From assembly GCA_964580055.1 (NCBI GenBank), contig CAZOJI010000017.1:17418-81417 (forward strand): a DNA stretch of 64,000 nucleotides, in the 5' to 3' direction. A program made the position numbers and the translations under genes. The notes beneath the pieces were generated by a model. That model ran no database searches, had not been told where the DNA came from, and saw only the letters and a program-made list of their open reading frames with translations. The DNA comes from JBDGYW01 sp964580055. GTDB taxonomy: Bacteria > Gemmatimonadota > Gemmatimonadetes > Gemmatimonadales > GWC2-71-9. Shown piece by piece: positions 59,639-64,000 of this stretch (its first letter is position 1; each line of letters begins with the position of its first letter).

Positions 59639-61717
59639 TCAACCGTCCAAGACTTCGCGTACCCGGTTCGCGAGCAACGAGGGCGTAAACGGTTTCGCCA
59701 GAAACGTGGTGGCGGGATCGAGATCGGCAACCAAGTATGCGCTGCTGGGCGTGTAGCCGGAGATGTACAGCACCTTGAGCTTAGGTCTGTCGCTCGACAT
59801 CAGCTCGGCCAACCGTACCCCGCTCATCTTGGGCAACACCATGTCCGTGATCAGCAGGTCGATGTCTTCCGTTTGGCGAGCGGCATCGAGTGCTTCAGCA
59901 GCATAGGAAGCTTCCAAGACGTTATACCCGCTCTCACGCAAAGCTGTCGCCGCGAGGTCACGCACCTCCGAATCGTCGTCAACGAGCAGTATCGTCTCGC
60001 AACCTGTGGTGCTCGGTGACGGAGGTTGTAGCCCTTCCTCCAATTCCTCGACATCGCCCTCCACCCCGGGGAAATAGACGGTGAATGTCGTTCCTACTCC
60101 CGGCTCGCTTTCGACCGAAATATGCCCGCCGCTCTGTCTCACAATGCCGTTACAGATCGCCAGGCCCAATCCCGTCCCCCTACCCCTCTCCTTGGTGGAG
60201 AAAAGGGGTTCGAAGATGCGACTCAGCAGTTCCTCCGTCATGCCCGTCCCGTTGTCGCTCACATCGATTACCGCGTAGGGGCCGGGATTCAGCCCTTCGC
60301 TCTCTGCCTCTTCCTGACCCATCCAGACTTTTCTGGTCTCTAGCTTGAGTCTGCCTCCACGCGGCATCGCGTCACGAGCGTTCACCGCGAGATTCACCAG
60401 TAGCTGCTCCACCTGGCCCGGATCCACTTTCACGAAATCCAAATCGGAACTCGGAATCGCCACCAACTCCACGTCCGCACCGATTAAGCGCCTGAGCATG
60501 CCGTCGGTTCCCAGCATCACCTGGTTGAGGTCGACCACCCTCGGTTTGAACACCTGACTGCGGCTGAAGGCAAGCAAGCGGTGAGTGAGTTCCGCGGCAC
60601 GCGTCCCCGCCTTGACGATCGCGTCGACGCTGTCCCTGGACAACCCGCTCTCGTCGTGAGCCACCCCGACCAGTTCTGCGTGCCCGAGGATCAGAGTGAG
60701 CAGGTTGTTGAACTCGTGCGCTACGCCACCCGCCAGCAACCCCAGGCTCTCCATCTTCTGAGCGCGGTAGAGTCTCTCCTCACTCTCCCTCAGCGCGTCC
60801 TCCGCCTCCTTGCGCTCGGTGACGTCTCGATCCACGCCGCGAAATCCGATGAGTCGCCCGTCGGGATCGATGATTGGGACCGCGTTGCTCTCGAGGATAC
60901 GGTATCCACCCTCCTTGTGGCGCCACCTGGCTATCAGATTCCTCCAGCCCCGTTTCTCAGCGACCCCGACGCGTAGCGCTTTCCCCCAGTCTCCCCGATC
61001 CTCCTCATGGATCAGTGCGAGCACCGGCGCGCCGATTACCCTTTCGACGCTGTACCCGAGGATCCGCTCCACCGCAGAGTTTGTGTAAGTATTGACACCC
61101 TCCCTATCGATCGACCAGATCCAGTCCTGGGATGTCTCCACGATCGAACGGATGGTTTCCTCGCTTTCACGCAGAGCACCTTTCGTGCGCTTCAACTCGG
61201 TTATGTCGAGCACGAGTATCAGAAGCTCCCCGCCGTGACGGTCCGGTTCGAGCCAGGCGCCCGAGATCGCCGCGTCGACCTGGGAACCGTCGGACCGCTG
61301 TAGCTGTGCCTCTATGAGGCCGACATCGCCGCGTTCGAGTTGCGGATACAGGTCGTTGCCAACGCGCAGGAACTCCGCCTCGCTCGGATACATGATTCGC
61401 GTAGTCTGTCCCATCAGCTCATCGACCGAGTATCCCACCAGCCGGCAGAAATGCTCGCTGGCCCCCGAGAACACCCTGTCCCGAAGGGTGGCAATACCGA
61501 CAGGAGCCGCACGCAGTATGCTGGACAGGCGAGCCTCGCGATCGCGCAGTGCGGCCTCGACGCGACTGTGTTCTTCTTTTCTAGCGGGGTCGGCAGCCGC
61601 GGCAGCCTCCAACTCCGCTACGCGCGATCTAAGATCCTGCAATTCGTCGATGAGTTCTTTCTTGGTCTTGCGCTCGTCTTTGATAGCTCCCTCCGACGAA
61701 AAGGCACTCTCAAGCAT
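59639..61717 (-). CDS. PAS-containing hybrid histidine kinase with C-terminal receiver
   Basis: 692 aa, soluble. Order: N-terminal coiled coil (about 15-60), PAS1 (about 63-180), PAS2 (about 190-310, ending ITEL/DVTERKEAEDA type text), HisKA with phospho-His in GGVAHEFNNLLTLILG, HATPase (VNARDAMPRGG; GRGTGLGLAICNGIV) and receiver (ETILLVDDDSEVRDLA, Asp in LLITDMVLPKMSG, Lys in LAKPFTP). A NtrB-like kinase type that senses a cytoplasmic or diffusible signal through PAS. Convergent with the OmpR-type regulator. Confidence 0.93.
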   Translation of the reverse strand: MLESAFSSEGAIKDERKTKKELIDELQDLRSRVAELEAAAAADPARKEEHSRVEAALRDREARLSSILRAAPVGIATLRDRVFSGASEHFCRLVGYSVDELMGQTTRIMYPSEAEFLRVGNDLYPQLERGDVGLIEAQLQRSDGSQVDAAISGAWLEPDRHGGELLILVLDITELKRTKGALRESEETIRSIVETSQDWIWSIDREGVNTYTNSAVERILGYSVERVIGAPVLALIHEEDRGDWGKALRVGVAEKRGWRNLIARWRHKEGGYRILESNAVPIIDPDGRLIGFRGVDRDVTERKEAEDALRESEERLYRAQKMESLGLLAGGVAHEFNNLLTLILGHAELVGVAHDESGLSRDSVDAIVKAGTRAAELTHRLLAFSRSQVFKPRVVDLNQVMLGTDGMLRRLIGADVELVAIPSSDLDFVKVDPGQVEQLLVNLAVNARDAMPRGGRLKLETRKVWMGQEEAESEGLNPGPYAVIDVSDNGTGMTEELLSRIFEPLFSTKERGRGTGLGLAICNGIVRQSGGHISVESEPGVGTTFTVYFPGVEGDVEELEEGLQPPSPSTTGCETILLVDDDSEVRDLAATALRESGYNVLEASYAAEALDAARQTEDIDLLITDMVLPKMSGVRLAELMSSDRPKLKVLYISGYTPSSAYLVADLDPATTFLAKPFTPSLLANRVREVLDG

Positions 61718-62198
61718 GCAAGCATGGTCGATACGACGATCATCCTGCGGCCGGTGAGCAGCGAGCTATCATCGATGACAGGCGGTCGGTGACCAATGCG
61801 CTATGAGCGGCCGACGGTGACCTGTGACCGGCGACCGGCGACCGTTATACACCGGCTGCTGCCCAACGAATCTAACGGTATCGGTGTGCCGAAGGTTAGT
61901 GAACATGCCTGCGAGAATCCCTTTCACGGCTGGCCGTGGCAATCGCGCTTCAATGTGGCGACCACGCTCAGGTGCTTGTGTGACAACAGATTACGGCATT
62001 GGCCGGCAAATCTGCCCCCCCGATACCGCCAATGTGACAGTCATTCGTCATTCTGATCGTGTCATTCGTAACTGCGAGGAGTTCTTCCTGAGCAGGAAGA
62101 CATGGCTTCACGGTGTTGAGAGAGCGGATCAGGCGGGTATGCCTATTGCAGTCGGGCTCCGAATGCTGCATTGTGCATCAATCGCGAGGAGGTCCTTG
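61718..62198. other. Non-coding stretch with GNGACC repeats
   Basis: About 480 bases between the hybrid kinase and the SpoIIAA-like gene. The left end (61785-61844) carries direct repeats of GGTGACC/GGCGACC type. The rest has open frames without homology. A GAGGAGG ribosome site marks the downstream gene. Confidence 0.5.
61785..61844. repeat. Direct GGTGACC/GGCGACC repeats
   Basis: Five 7-base units in about 55 bases: GGTGACC, GGTGACC, TGTGACC, GGCGACC and GGCGACC, the last three in tandem. A simple-sequence repeat in a non-coding gap. Confidence 0.5.
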
Positions 62199-62591
62199 GT
62201 GCCGATCTCGACAACAATCGACGTGCAGCACAGCGTGATAATCCGCACATTGACGGGTGAGCCGTCGATTCGAGAGGCATTGGCCGAGATGGATGAGGAT
62301 TTCCAGCGGCCCGGCTTTCACGCCGGCATGAACACTCTCTGGGACCTGACGCGCGCATCGGTTGGTCACCTAACCGCGGAAGACGTGCGCCGACTGGCGC
62401 ATGGAATCGGCGAGCGTATGGAGGGAAGGGGGGCAGACTTCAAGTCCGCGATAGTTGTTCCGGAGGATCTGGGTTATGGGGTGATGAGGATGTTCGGAGC
62501 GTTCGCAGACGAGCTACCGATCAGACGAAAGATATTCCGTTCGTACGGCCAAGCGTGGGCCTGGCTACTCGACTCGGCGGAGCAACGGTAG
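62199..62591 (+). CDS. Small SpoIIAA-like (STAS-fold) protein
   Basis: 130 aa. Text such as IRTLTGEPSIREALAEMDED, GMNTLWDLTRASVGHLTAED and AIVVPEDLGYGVMRMFGAFA resembles SpoIIAA/STAS-like proteins, with the DLT segment near the usual phosphoserine loop, but the similarity is loose. The GTG at 62199 is preceded by GAGGAGG; a longer frame upstream is unconserved. Stands alone, converging on the flavoprotein gene. Function unknown. Confidence 0.6.
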   Translation: MPISTTIDVQHSVIIRTLTGEPSIREALAEMDEDFQRPGFHAGMNTLWDLTRASVGHLTAEDVRRLAHGIGERMEGRGADFKSAIVVPEDLGYGVMRMFGAFADELPIRRKIFRSYGQAWAWLLDSAEQR

Positions 62592-62614
62592 AGCATCTAC
62601 TCGCGAGTGTCGAG

Positions 62615-63781
62615 TCACGAATCTTTCCGCAGGAACCGCAAGAGACTGTGCGGAGACGCGAAGGCAGTCCTATAGGTGCTCTGGCCCATGAAGATTTCCG
62701 CAATCGCTTCGACGAAGTTCTGACCAAAGCGTCCAAAGAACCGCGTTCTCAGGCGAGGCATGTAGAACAACGGTTTGATGAACAGCATCAGCAGTCGGGC
62801 GACCTTCAGCTCCCTCAGGATGTGTTGTTCGAGTGCAGCATCGTATGCACTGCCGACGCGTTCGGGATCGCCGAAGCACGAAATCAGGGCTTCTGCCGCA
62901 AGCTGTCCGCTCCGAATGGCGGACGAAAGACCCTCTGCCGTAAGTGGGTCAGCCAGGCCGGCGGCGTCACCGACGAGGAGCGCGCGGTTGCGCGCCATGG
63001 GACCGGGTCGGGGTTTCAGCGGAATCAGGAATCCGGTTCTCTTCACGCGCTCGAACTCACGAATGCCGATGCGGTCGAGATACTCGTCGAGCGAGTTACG
63101 CAGAGCTGATCTACCACGTCGCGGCGAGAGCACACCGACCGATAGGTGGTGCGACTTGGGAAAGGCCCAGGCGTAGCCGTTCGGGACGATCCCGAAGTCG
63201 AATCTGCAGGTCCGGCATTGTTCCTCGAAGACCGAAGGCGGCACCTCGAGCTCGTGCTCGAGCGCCGGGACAGCCACGTTGTGCCGTTCCCATCCGCCCA
63301 ACCTGGCAACGACGCCGGTTGCTCCATCTGCGCCGACGACGAACCGGGCTTTGAAAGTGTGGTCTGTCGTGTAGATAGTCAGGTCGTCACCGCCGGTGTC
63401 GATAGCGGTGACTTTGGCCGGCGAAACCAGTTCCGCTCCCGCGTCCACGGCGTGCTCGACCATCAGGGCGTCGAACTTGTCGCGCATGACGGTGGTAATC
63501 ACGAATCCGGATCGAGTAGCAGTGAACCGCAGGTCCGCGTCGAGCAGGTTGACTGAAACGCTGTGGAACTGTCGCTCGGTTGCCGAGTTGATATCGAACG
63601 GAATCAGATTCCGGGCGCGTCCGACCAAGCCGCCGCCGCAGGTCTTGTACCTGGGAATCCGCTCCTTTTCCACAACTGCGACTCGCAGGCCGGCGTTTGC
63701 GAGCGAATAGGCAGCCGCCGCACCGGCCGGTCCGGCTCCCGCTACCACAACGTCATAGCGCGGTGTACCTGTGTTGGGCAT
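62615..63781 (-). CDS. Geranylgeranyl reductase family flavoprotein
   Basis: 388 aa. An FAD-dependent reductase: the GxGxxG loop VVVAGAGPAGAAAAYSLANAG at the N-terminus, EKERIPRYKTCGGGL, the motif GADGATGVVARLGG and the second FAD motif LLVGDAAGLADPLTAEGLSSAI. Such enzymes hydrogenate isoprenoid chains of lipids, quinones (MenJ) or chlorophylls. Since a MenG-type methyltransferase is present at 43258, partial saturation of menaquinone is a reasonable guess. The ATG at 63781 starts the conserved sequence; a longer frame upstream is not conserved. Confidence 0.87.
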   Translation of the reverse strand: MPNTGTPRYDVVVAGAGPAGAAAAYSLANAGLRVAVVEKERIPRYKTCGGGLVGRARNLIPFDINSATERQFHSVSVNLLDADLRFTATRSGFVITTVMRDKFDALMVEHAVDAGAELVSPAKVTAIDTGGDDLTIYTTDHTFKARFVVGADGATGVVARLGGWERHNVAVPALEHELEVPPSVFEEQCRTCRFDFGIVPNGYAWAFPKSHHLSVGVLSPRRGRSALRNSLDEYLDRIGIREFERVKRTGFLIPLKPRPGPMARNRALLVGDAAGLADPLTAEGLSSAIRSGQLAAEALISCFGDPERVGSAYDAALEQHILRELKVARLLMLFIKPLFYMPRLRTRFFGRFGQNFVEAIAEIFMGQSTYRTAFASPHSLLRFLRKDS

Positions 63782-63798
63782 GGTTGGAAGATAGTATC

Positions 63799-63918
63799 GG
63801 GACGACCAAGACCGGACAGGCTCGAGTGTTTCCCTTGATGCCAGCCTTGGATGACCTGCTCCGGACCCAGAACGAGAAGACAAAAGCGATACAGCGTGAG
63901 AAAGGAAAGATCAGATAA
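63799..63918 (+). pseudogene. Tyrosine recombinase (integrase) fragment
   Basis: The peptide TKTGQARVFPLMPALDDLLR followed by TQNEKTKAIQREKGKI matches the central part of the phage-integrase catalytic domain. It has no start, the upstream frame is antisense to the flavoprotein gene, and a stop follows at 63916-63918. The catalytic Arg/His/Tyr positions are not present. A scar of a mobile element. Confidence 0.65.
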
Positions 63919-64000
63919 GAAGAAGCGCGAGGGTAGGTATTCCTTTTCACCAGCGACGGCTTCGAGGTCTCCGTGGACGAGGAAGCTCTGGTGGCGGCCT

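Noticed and set aside
63920..64000. Possible edge gene on either strand (minus reading SFLVHGDLEAV resembles a beta-CASP MBL tail; plus reading VFLFTSDGFEVS)
   Set aside because: Only about 25 codons are visible, both strands are open, and no decision can be made without more sequence.
1..64000. tRNA, rRNA and CRISPR arrays
   Set aside because: Gaps between genes were read for TPsiC-like text and regularly spaced repeats; none was convincing.

Overview
The window is a bacterial chromosome segment of moderately high GC (roughly 55-60 % by eye) with dense genes on both strands. Its gene families point to a diderm, Gemmatimonadota- or Acidobacteriota-like bacterium. The clues are a PadR regulator next to a long duplicated FtsX-type permease (the ADOP type), a remnant of a second such permease, a large secreted sortilin/VPS10-type beta-propeller protein, a propionyl-CoA-type carboxylase, an outer-membrane porin and a six-domain ribosomal protein S1. 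This placement is inference from gene families; there is no rRNA to confirm it, and no tRNA, CRISPR array or intact insertion sequence was seen.

Region 1 (1-25.4 kb) is almost entirely minus-strand core genes. In transcription order they are: an atypical cysteine synthase, a HEAT-repeat protein, a PAS-GGDEF cyclase, tyrA, cmk, rpsA, a split acyl-CoA carboxylase (carboxyltransferase, biotin carboxylase, an intervening RNA methyltransferase, BCCP), rplM, rpsI, rpsB, tsf, pyrH, frr, cdsA, dxr and rseP. A plus-strand Ser/Thr kinase interrupts the series, then rpsO, pnp, an M16 protease and ald follow. Many pairs overlap by 1-4 bases. Ribosomal-protein genes have recognisable leaders: rpsO has a promoter and two mutually exclusive helices, rpsB a long hairpin, and a rho-independent terminator lies between rpsB and tsf. 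uppS is missing between frr and cdsA, and aroA is missing between tyrA and cmk.

Region 2 (25.6-32.4 kb) looks like amino-acid-derivative metabolism. A YkvI-like transporter, a GNAT acyltransferase and an enolase-superfamily OSBS/N-acylamino-acid racemase form an operon, and an M20 deacylase lies nearby. These are the parts of the known N-succinyl route that converts D- to L-amino acids. Region 3 (28.9-42.3 kb) mixes small hypothetical genes, a lipoprotein metallo-hydrolase, the PadR/ADOP pair and the VPS10 protein with several eroded genes: an amidase tail, a ModC-like ATPase lacking its N-terminus, a permease fragment and a degenerate receiver domain.

Region 4 (42.3-50.2 kb) holds accessory enzymes: two-domain GNAT, MenG/UbiE-type methyltransferase, amidinotransferase/DDAH-fold hydrolase, DUF2284 metal-binding protein, thioredoxin-HEAT fusion, a repeat-rich exported protein, a B3/B4-domain protein and a uroporphyrinogen-decarboxylase-like protein. 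Region 5 (50.8-62.6 kb) is a signal-transduction island: a small protein, an HDOD protein and a hybrid kinase in overlapping order, a minus-strand cheW-porin-chemoreceptor operon, an OmpR-type regulator, a second hybrid kinase and a small SpoIIAA-like protein. No CheA is encoded here, so the chemoreceptor and CheW must use a kinase from elsewhere or act differently. The window ends with a geranylgeranyl-reductase-family flavoprotein and a tyrosine-recombinase remnant.
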